NCBI GenBank assembly: GCA_016900015.1
Contig: JACJJM010000014.1
Coordinates: 28,413 to 92,412 of the forward strand
Source: Phocaeicola coprophilus
GTDB lineage: Bacteria > Bacteroidota > Bacteroidia > Bacteroidales > Bacteroidaceae
DNA: 64,000 nucleotides
Reading direction: 5' to 3'
Position numbers and translations under genes: made by a program. Positions 48,867 through 57,246 of the stretch are shown one piece after another; the first letter of the stretch is position 1, and the number at the start of each line of letters is the position of its first letter. The notes beneath the pieces were generated by a model, which did not search any database, was not told the DNA's origin, and was given only the letters and a program-made list of their open reading frames with translations.

Positions 48867-49433
48867 ATGAACAAGGCAATGGATTTGAAAGACCATATCT
48901 TGTGTGACTTGTATTTTGTCACTTCTACGGTGGTTGATTGGGTCGACATATTTACCCGTCCTAAATACAAACATATCGCGGTCGATTCACTTGTTTATTG
49001 CCAGCAACATAAAGGGCTGGATATTTATGCCTGGGTGCTGATGACCAATCATATTCACATGATAGCCGGGACTCGTGACGGAGTTTTGCTGTCCGACATC
49101 TTGCGTGATTTCAAGAAGTTTACCAATCGTCGTATCTTGTCGGAATTGGAAAATGACCAACAAGAAAGCCGAAGGGATTGGATGCTCGACCGTTTTCAGT
49201 TTGCGGCAGCCAATGACCGGAAAATAGAGAAGTTTCATTTTTGGCAGGAAGGCAATCATGTAGAGGATATTTGGTCCGTAGATTTTTTCAAGCAGAAATT
49301 GAATTATATTCATCAAAATCCGGTTCGTCAGGAGTTGGTAGCTCAGCCTCATGAATATTTATACAGTTCGGCCATTGATTATGCTGGAGGCAAAGGAATG
49401 CTTAAAGTAGAAGTTATATCGAACATCCTGTAA
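48867..49433 (+). CDS. REP-associated tyrosine transposase (RAYT, Y1/HUH type)
   Basis: The 188-residue protein is a Y1_Tnp (IS200-like/HUH) nuclease. The HUH motif is His62 and His64 in LMTNHIHMIAG, and the likely catalytic tyrosine is Tyr147 in LNYIHQNPVRQELV, a signature typical of RAYT proteins. Unlike IS200 transposases it carries a longer C-terminal part ending in YLYSSAIDYAGGKGML. RAYTs are single-copy domesticated transposases thought to spread or process REP palindromes. Here the gene is bracketed directly by two palindromic units (18 bp before, 15 bp after), the classic REP-RAYT arrangement. The start may also be the ATG at 48879. Confidence 0.92.
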   Translation: MNKAMDLKDHILCDLYFVTSTVVDWVDIFTRPKYKHIAVDSLVYCQQHKGLDIYAWVLMTNHIHMIAGTRDGVLLSDILRDFKKFTNRRILSELENDQQESRRDWMLDRFQFAAANDRKIEKFHFWQEGNHVEDIWSVDFFKQKLNYIHQNPVRQELVAQPHEYLYSSAIDYAGGKGMLKVEVISNIL

Positions 49434-49447
49434 AATTGTTTTTTATA

Positions 49448-49572
49448 GTTCATTCGGATGTGTCATCCGAATGTTGAGAGTATGAGAATCTATGATTCGC
49501 AATCGAAAAGTCTGTTTTCGGATTTGAAAATCCTCATACTCGGAAACCTTCGGATGGCACATCCGAAGGAAC
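49448..49572 (+). repeat. REP-like structured palindromic element, unit 5
   Basis: A 125-bp copy 15 bp after the RAYT stop codon. Here GAGTATGAG and CTCATACTC pair perfectly, enclosing the two inner hairpins. Both terminal hairpins are perfect. Confidence 0.88.
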
Positions 49573-49616
49573 AGGGGAGAAATTATATCGAACATCCTGT
49601 AAAATTGTTTTTTGTA

Positions 49617-49740
49617 GTTCGTTCGGATGTGTCATCCGAATGTTGAGAGTATGAGAATCTGTGATTCACAATCGAAAAGTCTGTTTTCGGATTTGTAAAT
49701 CCTCATACTTGGACGCCATCGGATGACACATTCGAAGAAA
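49617..49740 (+). repeat. REP-like structured palindromic element, unit 6 (decayed right end)
   Basis: About 124 bp, 169 bp after unit 5. The left end is intact; the right end has several changes (GCCATCGGATGACACATTCG). The 45 bp before it repeat the last codons of the RAYT gene and its downstream flank, showing that unit 6 arose by tandem duplication of RAYT 3' end plus REP. Confidence 0.82.
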
Positions 49741-49897
49741 TAGAGAGAATGTTAAACATTTTGGAGATTGTGTGACTAAAAATGTTTTGCTTTAATGATA
49801 AATATAGGAGGTGAAAAATAAAATATTTATGCGTCATTAAGTTGATAATAAAATTAAAAACTAATCTTATTGATTGAATATAATCTTTTTGTAGTTA

Positions 49898-51244
49898 ATG
49901 ATACAGTTTATAAAAAAATTCTTTTCTGGTAATCAACGAACTGTTACTGTAAAAAAAAATATAGTAGGTTCTCTTTTTATTAAAGGAGTAAGCATCTTAA
50001 TATCATTAATGCTTGTACCTATGACTTTAGGATATGTATCTTCTGAATTGTATGGAATATGGCTTACTCTATCTTCTGTTATAGTATGGTTAGGATTTTT
50101 AGATGTCGGGTTTACATTAGGATTGAAGAATAAATTGGCTGAAGCAATAGCACTAAAAGATTTTGTAAAAGGAAAGTCATTGGTTTCTACGACTTATTTT
50201 ATGATGGTTTTGATATTTGTCCCTTTATGCATTATATTGTTATTTTGTTTACCTCATGTTAATTGGGCGAAATTTCTTAATATAAATGAAACCTACAATG
50301 CTGAGATCATACAAGTACTTTATGTATTGGTTGTTTGTTTCTGCTTACAGATGATTGTTAATGTGCTAACTGCGGTGGTTTCTGCCTATCAAAAGGTTGC
50401 ACTTGCTTCAGTTTTCCCTGTAATAGGGAATTTCTTAGCCTTATTAATTATTTATATGATGACTAAATACAGTCCTCCTTCTTTAGTTAATTTGGCTTTA
50501 GCTGTGTCTGTAATGCCCATATTGGTTGTGATTATAGCTTCTGTTATATTATTTCGACATGAATTTAAAGCGGTGTCACCTAGTGTGCATTATATACAAA
50601 AGAACTATATAAAAGATCTATGGAATTTGGGCTTCAAGTTCTTTTTTATTCAGATTCAAATTGTGGTATTATATCAATGCACGAATATATTGATTTCAAA
50701 TGTGGCAGGCCCTAATGATGTTACTTCTTATAATATAGCTTATAAATATATGAGTGTGGCTATGATGCTGTATACTATAATATTGTCTCCTTTGTGGCCT
50801 GCATTTACGGATGCTTATACAAAAAAAGATTTTCAATGGATGAGAAATATATATAAGAAGATGACATATATTTATTATATGTCGGTTGTTCTTTTGATAG
50901 TTATGGTAATTGTGTCTCCAATAGTCTATAAAATATGGATTGGAGAAAAGGCTATTGTTCCGTATTCTATGACTCTAGTTGTCGCGCTATACATGGTAAT
51001 TAATTCTTGGGATGCTTTACAAGTTCAATTAGTTAATGGTATAGGTACAGTGAAATTGCAAACTTATATTGTTATTGTTGGGCTGGTATTGCATATACCT
51101 CTTTCTTTATTCCTTGGTAGATATATAGGAGCTGCAGGGGTTGTATGTTCAATGATTATAATAAATATAGTCTATGCCACTTGTTTTACGATTCAGATAC
51201 GAAAGATATTGTCGCAAAAAGCAGCAGGAATCTGGATTAAATAA
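49898..51244 (+). CDS. Wzx-type polysaccharide flippase
   Basis: The 448-residue protein has 12 or so membrane helices and the MATE/MVF-like pattern of O-antigen flippases: IVGSLFIKGVSILISLMLVP, YGIWLTLSSVIVWLGFLDVG and PLWPAFTDAYTKKDF. It moves lipid-linked repeat units across the inner membrane. This is the first of the polysaccharide assembly genes and opens an AT-rich block of about 6 kb. Strong AT bias by eye suggests that the block was acquired. Confidence 0.9.
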   Translation: MIQFIKKFFSGNQRTVTVKKNIVGSLFIKGVSILISLMLVPMTLGYVSSELYGIWLTLSSVIVWLGFLDVGFTLGLKNKLAEAIALKDFVKGKSLVSTTYFMMVLIFVPLCIILLFCLPHVNWAKFLNINETYNAEIIQVLYVLVVCFCLQMIVNVLTAVVSAYQKVALASVFPVIGNFLALLIIYMMTKYSPPSLVNLALAVSVMPILVVIIASVILFRHEFKAVSPSVHYIQKNYIKDLWNLGFKFFFIQIQIVVLYQCTNILISNVAGPNDVTSYNIAYKYMSVAMMLYTIILSPLWPAFTDAYTKKDFQWMRNIYKKMTYIYYMSVVLLIVMVIVSPIVYKIWIGEKAIVPYSMTLVVALYMVINSWDALQVQLVNGIGTVKLQTYIVIVGLVLHIPLSLFLGRYIGAAGVVCSMIIINIVYATCFTIQIRKILSQKAAGIWIK

Positions 51245-51283
51245 TTTTTTTGGATAAATATTAAACTAAAACTGTAATAAGGG

Positions 51284-51988
51284 ATGTCGTTAATAACTTG
51301 TTTGAAAAAAATCCGTCGTGCATACATGTATGTAATGCGTAGTTTTGTTTCTAAATCAGAATTAGCATATTGCGCAGCTAATTCTGTTTTAGAAAATCCT
51401 GTGTGGTTTGAAAATCCGCAAAACATATATTTATATGAAAATACAAAAGTTAGGAATAATGTAACTATAATAAACTCTCCCAATGAAAAGGTTTATATAA
51501 AAAAATATTCAGCTATAGCAACGAATGTTACTATGATTACTAATAGTCATCGTTCTACGGTTGGTATACCACATTTTTTGTTGGGGCCTTCTCATATAAA
51601 TGACAAGTCGAAGGATCTGGTTATAGAGGAGGATGTCTGGGTCGGATCTGGAGCTTTTATTCTTCCTGGAGCTAATTTAGGACGTGGCTGTATCGTGGCA
51701 GCTGGTGCTATTGTAACAAAAGCAGTTCCTCCATACGCTGTGGTAGCAGGAATTCCTGCAAAGATTATAGCTGTTAAATTTGCAAAAGAAGATATTCTTT
51801 TGCATGAGCAAAAGTTATATAAGGAGACAGAGCGTCTTTCTGCAGAATTTTTGGATGAACTATTTGAGAAATATTATATAGGAAAATCCATTTATGGAAT
51901 AAAAAGTTCATTAACAAATGAGGAGTTGTTACGTTTGGACACGCTAAAGAAAGAATATAGATTTATCAACCCCCGTATTGATTCTTGA
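51284..51988 (+). CDS. Hexapeptide-repeat O-acetyltransferase (LbH fold)
   Basis: The 234-residue protein shows left-handed beta-helix repeats (IEEDVWVGSGAFILPGANLG, RGCIVAAGAIVTKAVPPYAV, VAGIPAKIIAVKF), with the loop histidine in MITNSHRSTVG as probable catalytic base. It belongs to the CatB/WbbJ-like group and probably acetylates a sugar of the capsule repeat. A C-terminal helical tail of about 60 residues follows the LbH domain and may help trimer contacts. Confidence 0.88.
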   Translation: MSLITCLKKIRRAYMYVMRSFVSKSELAYCAANSVLENPVWFENPQNIYLYENTKVRNNVTIINSPNEKVYIKKYSAIATNVTMITNSHRSTVGIPHFLLGPSHINDKSKDLVIEEDVWVGSGAFILPGANLGRGCIVAAGAIVTKAVPPYAVVAGIPAKIIAVKFAKEDILLHEQKLYKETERLSAEFLDELFEKYYIGKSIYGIKSSLTNEELLRLDTLKKEYRFINPRIDS

Positions 51989-52127
51989 ATATCTTTTATT
52001 TAGTTTTGATATGTTATCTGGAATCTGCAATTTGACATAATCTAATTCTGAGTTGATAAATCCTTATCTTTAAGCATTTTGGTTACAAATTGAAGATATA
52101 GTTTAATTGAAGTTAGTCCGTAAAATA

Positions 52128-52925
52128 ATGAAAACAGAAGAACTGCCGTTAATAACAGTTATTACTGTGGTTTTTAATGATGTGAAGCACATAGAAGAGA
52201 CAATGTTATCTGTTGTTAATCAAACTTATCCTAATATTGAATACATTATTATAGATGGTGGTAGTACAGATGGAACTGTGGACATTATAAAGAAATATGC
52301 AGATCGCATAACTTATTGGGTTAGTGAACCAGATAATGGTATTTATGATGCCATGAATAAAGGCATTCGTAAAGCAACGGGAGAATGGTGCTGTTTCATT
52401 AATGCAGGAGATGTTTTTGTGCATGAGAATATAGTTCGATCTATTTTTGAAAGAGGTGGGTGTACTTATGATGTTATTTATGGTGATACAATACATATTT
52501 TTACTTCTGGTCGATTTTTGCATAAAGCAGAAGATGTAAAAGTCTTGAAAAAGCGTATGCCTTTTTGCCATCAGTCATGTTTTGTGAAATCTTTATTGTT
52601 AAAGCAATATGAGTTCGATTGTCAATACAAGGTTGCAGCAGATTATGATTTGTTTTATCGTTTATATAAGCAACATGCTTATTTTTTGAAGATTAATAAA
52701 GTAATTGCTGTATTTGATGGTATAGAAGGAATCTCTTCTTCACATCCAGAATTATTATTTCAAGAATATTCTCGTATTAATGGTAAAAATATGTTTTGGT
52801 TTATTAGTACAGTAAGAATTTGTAACTGGTTGAAGACATTGCTACGATTTTTACCTCAAAATGTGCAAATGATAATTCTAAGAAAATTTAAGCAAGTCTA
52901 TACATCTTATAAAAGTATAGATTGA
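52128..52925 (+). CDS. Family 2 glycosyltransferase
   Basis: The 265-residue protein has the GT-A fold: ITVITVVFNDVKHIEETMLS, IIIDGGSTDGTVDII, the WcaA-like GIYDAMNKGIRKATGEW and the GDTIHIF metal region. The start at 52128 (ATG) is preferred to a TTG at 52107. It belongs to the group that adds hexoses or N-acetylhexosamines to lipid-linked repeats. The sugar it transfers cannot be told. Confidence 0.9.
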   Translation: MKTEELPLITVITVVFNDVKHIEETMLSVVNQTYPNIEYIIIDGGSTDGTVDIIKKYADRITYWVSEPDNGIYDAMNKGIRKATGEWCCFINAGDVFVHENIVRSIFERGGCTYDVIYGDTIHIFTSGRFLHKAEDVKVLKKRMPFCHQSCFVKSLLLKQYEFDCQYKVAADYDLFYRLYKQHAYFLKINKVIAVFDGIEGISSSHPELLFQEYSRINGKNMFWFISTVRICNWLKTLLRFLPQNVQMIILRKFKQVYTSYKSID

Positions 52926-52991
52926 AAATTATGAGATTCAATAAGAGGAGTGAGTGCTGTTGAATTTTGAAAGCACAAAACTTCTTATTTA

Positions 52992-54197
52992 ATGCGATAC
53001 AATACAAAGAAGGACATAATTATGACTCATTTATATACAAAGTTGACAGGATCTGAGATCTTTGCTGCTTTTATTGTCACTTATATACCTTTAGGTTTGT
53101 TTTTGTATGTGGCATTAAACTTGCAATTCATAGATGAAATTTATACATTATTATTGTTGTTATATTATATAAATATTTCGATTCTGAGGAAAAGGAATAT
53201 TTTAAAAGAGTTTACTTACTTTATATTAATTGCGCTATTTTACTATTTATATTCTGTATTATATAAGGAAATAGGATTCGTTGCAGCTTTATATGATTTG
53301 CAGCAACAAATGAAACCCTATATTGTATTTTATTGTACATTACAACTATCTCCAATTCTAACGAGTAAACAACGATGGAAAATTAGGACTGTTTGTTTGG
53401 GGGTTATAATTCTAAGTTCCTTTTTAGCAATGATGCCGAATACCTTATTAGAACCTTATGGCTTGGACATGAGAGGAAGTGCAGAATATGCAATTCTAAT
53501 ACTTACGTCATCATTATATTATTATTATTTTAGTGATAGAAAGCGTTTCCATCTTATTGTATTTTTGTGTATCCTAACATTAGGACTTTTATCGGGGAAA
53601 TCAAAATACATAGGTGAGTATGTTGTAATTATAGTTGTTTTTTGTTTTTTGAAAGCTAAAATAACTCGTTTATCATTTAAAGTGCTTGTCTTTGGTGTTT
53701 TATTAGCTGTTTGTATGATATATGTTACCTGGGAGAAGTTTAATTATTATTATGTAGAAGGTTTAGATAGTGAGGATATAGCTCGGCCAATGATGTATAA
53801 AACAGCTATAGACATTATATGTGATAATCCGTTGTTAGGTTCGGGGTTAGCTACTTTTGCGACAGAAGCTTCAAGAGTTTATTATTCTGATCTGTATGAT
53901 ATTTATGGTATAAGTCATATTTGGGGACTCAGTAGGGAAATGCCAGATTTTATAGCGGACGCTTATTTTCCTTCTTTTGCGGAATTTGGATTAATTGGTA
54001 TGTTATTTTGGGGGCTTTTTTGGCGAAAAAGGTTTCAGATATTAGTGAAAAATACGTCTTTAGATGATTATAAAATTGGCTTTGTTATATTATTAAGCCT
54101 TTTTATAGAATCAATAGCGGATTCTACCTATTTATCTAATAGAGGCATCTTATTTTTTATGTTATTGGCTTTAATATCCAAGAAGAAAGATGCGTGA
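52992..54197 (+). CDS. Wzy-like polysaccharide polymerase
   Basis: The 401-residue protein has about ten membrane helices and a large loop with DNPLLGSGLATFATEASRVY, the pattern of O-antigen polymerase/ligase proteins. ATG at 53022 is an alternative start. It would join repeat units in the periplasm, working with the flippase and the Wzz-like protein. Sequence similarity among Wzy proteins is low, so this rests on topology, the loop motif and position. Confidence 0.8.
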   Translation: MRYNTKKDIIMTHLYTKLTGSEIFAAFIVTYIPLGLFLYVALNLQFIDEIYTLLLLLYYINISILRKRNILKEFTYFILIALFYYLYSVLYKEIGFVAALYDLQQQMKPYIVFYCTLQLSPILTSKQRWKIRTVCLGVIILSSFLAMMPNTLLEPYGLDMRGSAEYAILILTSSLYYYYFSDRKRFHLIVFLCILTLGLLSGKSKYIGEYVVIIVVFCFLKAKITRLSFKVLVFGVLLAVCMIYVTWEKFNYYYVEGLDSEDIARPMMYKTAIDIICDNPLLGSGLATFATEASRVYYSDLYDIYGISHIWGLSREMPDFIADAYFPSFAEFGLIGMLFWGLFWRKRFQILVKNTSLDDYKIGFVILLSLFIESIADSTYLSNRGILFFMLLALISKKKDA

Positions 54198-54306
54198 ATG
54201 TCGTTGTCCTATTCTATTGTAGTTTCTGATCATACATTTGAAATGAATTGATTATAATAGTTATTTAATTCTTTATATTGTTTATATAAATATATTATTG
54301 ATAGAT

Positions 54307-55284
54307 ATGATGTATTCGATAAGTGTTATAGTTCCCATATATAATGTTGAAAGATACATAGAAAGATGTGCAATCTCTTTATTTAAACAAACTTTAGCTT
54401 CCATAGAATTCATTTTTATTAATGATTGTACACCTGATAATAGTATGGAGGTTTTAAGGAGAATATTAAAACAATATCCATCACGGGCAGATCATGTAAG
54501 AATGATTTCAAATGAAAGAAATTTAGGAGTTGCAATTAGTCGAGATATAGGTCATTTTATGGCGCGAGGAGAGTATGTTATAGATTGTGATAGCGATGAT
54601 TGGCCTGAGCCTGAAATGTATGAGCAGCTTTATAAACAAGCAAAACTGAATGATTCAGATATTGTTATTTGTAATTGGAATAATATTTTAAATAAAGACG
54701 TTCAAAGTACTCATATTGATTTTTTGTATTCTAATAAAGATTGTATTGTTACTTTATTAGATGGTCGAAGTTCGGGATTTTTATGGAACAAGTTAATAAA
54801 AAGAAACTTGTACATAGATAATAAAATTCGTGGAATTCCTGAAATTAATTGTATGGAAGATTTGTTTTTGTTATTTAGGCTTTTCTTTTATGCTAAAAAG
54901 ATAGATTATGTAGAAGATCGACTTTATAATTATAATCGGCAGAATATAAATTCTTCCACATATAGTACTTTAAGCGAAAAAGCACAATTAGGGATGCAGA
55001 CTTTAGTCTCTAAAGTGCAAGACTTTTTTGATGCACTTCAAATATTAGATTTGGAATATAGTTCGGCTATTAAAAATCTTGAAATAAGAATATATTCTAT
55101 TCTTCTCTTGAAAGGAAATTTAGATGAATCTGTTTGGCAGAAATGTTTTACTTTTCACTTACATGATATATGGTGTCATCCATCGTTGCCTTTTTATTAT
55201 AAAATGTCTTTGTCTTGTGCTATTTTGAGGTTTAAAACGCTCGTTAGGATGATACGTTATTTTTATAGAGCTGCCATTAAATAG
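54307..55284 (+). CDS. Family 2 glycosyltransferase
   Basis: The 325-residue protein shows SISVIVPIYNVERYIERCAI, FIFINDCTPDNSMEVL and the DXD region IDCDSDDWPEPEMYEQ, typical of GT2 enzymes of capsule loci. The ATG at 54307 or 54310 is preferred to a TTG at 54298. It should add one sugar of the repeat unit; donor and acceptor are unknown. Confidence 0.9.
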   Translation: MMYSISVIVPIYNVERYIERCAISLFKQTLASIEFIFINDCTPDNSMEVLRRILKQYPSRADHVRMISNERNLGVAISRDIGHFMARGEYVIDCDSDDWPEPEMYEQLYKQAKLNDSDIVICNWNNILNKDVQSTHIDFLYSNKDCIVTLLDGRSSGFLWNKLIKRNLYIDNKIRGIPEINCMEDLFLLFRLFFYAKKIDYVEDRLYNYNRQNINSSTYSTLSEKAQLGMQTLVSKVQDFFDALQILDLEYSSAIKNLEIRIYSILLLKGNLDESVWQKCFTFHLHDIWCHPSLPFYYKMSLSCAILRFKTLVRMIRYFYRAAIK

Positions 55285-55296
55285 AAATCTTATAAA

Positions 55297-55896
55297 ATGA
55301 ATTATATTTTTCGATATTGTATAAGACTGTATCTTGTCTTTCCTTATGTAATTGATAAACTTCTTGGTTTTTGTTATAAACACTTGATGCGGTCTTGTGG
55401 AAGCCATGTTTATATACGTCCTTTATATTCTGATATAAAAGGATTGCATAATTTGAGTATTGGCAATGGTACAAGCATACCCAAAGGTTCTGTTTTTTAT
55501 TGTACGGAAGCTCCTTTAATTATTGGCAATAAAGTATTATTCGGCCCTAGACCGACAATCATCACAGGAGATCATCGAATAGATAGGTTAGGGGAGTATA
55601 TTGTAGATGTTAATGAGAAGCTTCCAGAGAATGATAAAATGGTAACTATTGAAGATGATGTCTGGACGGGGGCAAACATTACAATTTTAAAGGGGGTTAC
55701 TATCGGACGTGGTTCTGTCGTTGCTGCCGGTTCGGTTGTTACAAAATCTTGTCCTCCTTATTCAATTATTGGAGGTGTTCCAGCAAAAATCATAAAATAT
55801 CGTTTCACTGTGGAACAAGTTTTAGAACACGAACGACTTTTATATCCTGTTGATAAAAGATTGCGAAAAGAAGATATCCTGAAATCTAGATTATGA
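55297..55896 (+). CDS. Hexapeptide-repeat O-acetyltransferase (LbH fold), second copy
   Basis: The 199-residue protein has the LbH repeats IEDDVWTGANITILKGVTIG, RGSVVAAGSVVTKSCPPYSI and IGGVPAKIIKYRF and the catalytic histidine in IITGDHRIDRLG. It is a MaaT/WbbJ-like acetyltransferase. Its stop overlaps the start of the next gene by 4 bp. Two acetyltransferases in one locus suggest a doubly acetylated capsule repeat. Confidence 0.88.
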   Translation: MNYIFRYCIRLYLVFPYVIDKLLGFCYKHLMRSCGSHVYIRPLYSDIKGLHNLSIGNGTSIPKGSVFYCTEAPLIIGNKVLFGPRPTIITGDHRIDRLGEYIVDVNEKLPENDKMVTIEDDVWTGANITILKGVTIGRGSVVAAGSVVTKSCPPYSIIGGVPAKIIKYRFTVEQVLEHERLLYPVDKRLRKEDILKSRL

Positions 55897-56930
55897 TTCC
55901 TAAAGTCTTAATAATAGCCACCTCCCGCAAAACCCGTGGAGGCATAACTTCCGTAGTCAAAGCTCATGAGCAGGGCGAACAGTGGAAGAAGTATCATTGC
56001 CGATGGATAGAAACGCATCGAGATGATGCTGTTTGGCGGAAGATCGTGTATCCTATAAGAGCTTTGATAGAGTATGTTTTTCTCCTTCCATTCTGTCGGA
56101 TAGTCCATATTCATTTAAGTGAACCAGTGTCGGCAATAAGGAAAATACCTTTTTTACTTTTGGCACGGTTGTTTCGGAAGAAAACAATAATACATTTTCA
56201 TGCCTTTTCTCCTGATACGACCATTCATGGGAAGTATTGGAAAATTTATCGTTTTTTGTTTCGCCGTGCCGATAAGGTCATTGTGTTGTCCCAACTGTGG
56301 GAAAAGTATGTGAATGAGGCTTTTCATTTGGGTGGCAAAGTACAGGTGATATATAATCCTTGTACGGTTGAGATTCTTCCGCAGAAATATTCGAAACAGA
56401 AACAAATACTGTATGCAGGTACAGTCAATGCCCGCAAAGGGTATGCAGATATGATCAAGGCTTTTGCTTTGATTGCTCCTAAATATCCGGACTGGAGTAT
56501 AGTGTTTGCAGGGAATGGCGAAGTAGAGAATGGAAAAGTGCTGGCTAGGGAATTGGGCATTGAGCGACAGACTGCTTTCTTGGGATGGGTCAGTGGTTCG
56601 GAAAAAGACAAAGTATTCAAGGAAGCCTCCATCTTTTGTTTGCCCAGTTATGCCGAAGGATTTCCGATGGCCGTATTAGACGCTTGGTCGTATGGTTTGC
56701 CTGTCATTACGACTCCTGTAGGAGGAATTCCTGATGTCGCCGAAGATGGAAAAAATATGTTGTTGTTTACTCCTGGCGATGTACAGGCTTTGGCTAGGCT
56801 GTTTGAATGGATGATAGAAGATATTCAGATGCGGCAACGCATAGCCGGGGAGTCGGTTCGTTTGGCTGCGACTACATTCAATCAAGATGTGATAAACCGG
56901 CAGATAGGTGAGTTGTATAAGAATTTATAA
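55893..56930 (+). CDS. Family 4 glycosyltransferase
   Basis: The 345-residue protein is of GT-B fold: N-terminal acceptor domain (RGGITSVVKAHEQGEQW, IVHIHLSEPVS) and C-terminal donor domain with KQILYAGTVNARKGYADMIK, and the site SYAEGFPMAVLDAWSYGLPV. In the EX7E motif the second Glu is replaced by Asp. GC content rises again from here, so the gene marks the end of the most AT-rich block. Confidence 0.9.
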   Translation: MIPKVLIIATSRKTRGGITSVVKAHEQGEQWKKYHCRWIETHRDDAVWRKIVYPIRALIEYVFLLPFCRIVHIHLSEPVSAIRKIPFLLLARLFRKKTIIHFHAFSPDTTIHGKYWKIYRFLFRRADKVIVLSQLWEKYVNEAFHLGGKVQVIYNPCTVEILPQKYSKQKQILYAGTVNARKGYADMIKAFALIAPKYPDWSIVFAGNGEVENGKVLARELGIERQTAFLGWVSGSEKDKVFKEASIFCLPSYAEGFPMAVLDAWSYGLPVITTPVGGIPDVAEDGKNMLLFTPGDVQALARLFEWMIEDIQMRQRIAGESVRLAATTFNQDVINRQIGELYKNL

Positions 56931-57191
56931 TCGTTCTTCATTAATTTTCAATAGGATTTCTTGCACTTCATTTAGCTGTTCCTCCGTGAGTTGATAGTAA
57001 GGAATAGCTATGTTGTTATCTTTAAAGTGAAAAAAGAGATGTTTGCAGGAAGGAGTCTCGCGGTAGGTAAATGCTTCTATTGCTTTAAGTTCCATGCCTT
57101 TATCACAAAGAATCCTTAGGATCTCTTTTCGCTTATTTTTATCTAGTTGTGTATAAATAGAATATACTTTTTCTATATCAAAGTCTTTCAT
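56925..57191 (-). CDS. Small antisense gene of unknown function in the capsule locus
   Basis: The 88-residue product (MKDFDIEKVYSIYTQLDKNK to EVQEILLKINEERL) is soluble and rich in Lys, Glu and Ile, with a strand-like middle (SCKHLFFHFKDNNIAIPYY). It is encoded opposite to all other capsule genes and its stop codon overlaps the end of the GT4 gene by 6 bp. I recognise no family. The regular protein-like composition supports a real gene, but expression is not supported by a clear promoter. Confidence 0.55.
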   Translation of the reverse strand: MKDFDIEKVYSIYTQLDKNKRKEILRILCDKGMELKAIEAFTYRETPSCKHLFFHFKDNNIAIPYYQLTEEQLNEVQEILLKINEERL

Positions 57192-57246
57192 TCCAGTGGT
57201 GATAATAAACGGTTGCCACAAAGATAATCATTCTTTTTCTATATTT

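Noticed and set aside
49458..49646. 62-codon open frame within REP units 5 and 6
   Set aside because: It is made of the palindromic repeat and appears in several units only as a result of the repeated sequence.
47102..49740. CRISPR array
   Set aside because: The repeats are ~125 bp, palindromic, unequal in spacing and separated by genes. There are no short spacers and no cas genes.
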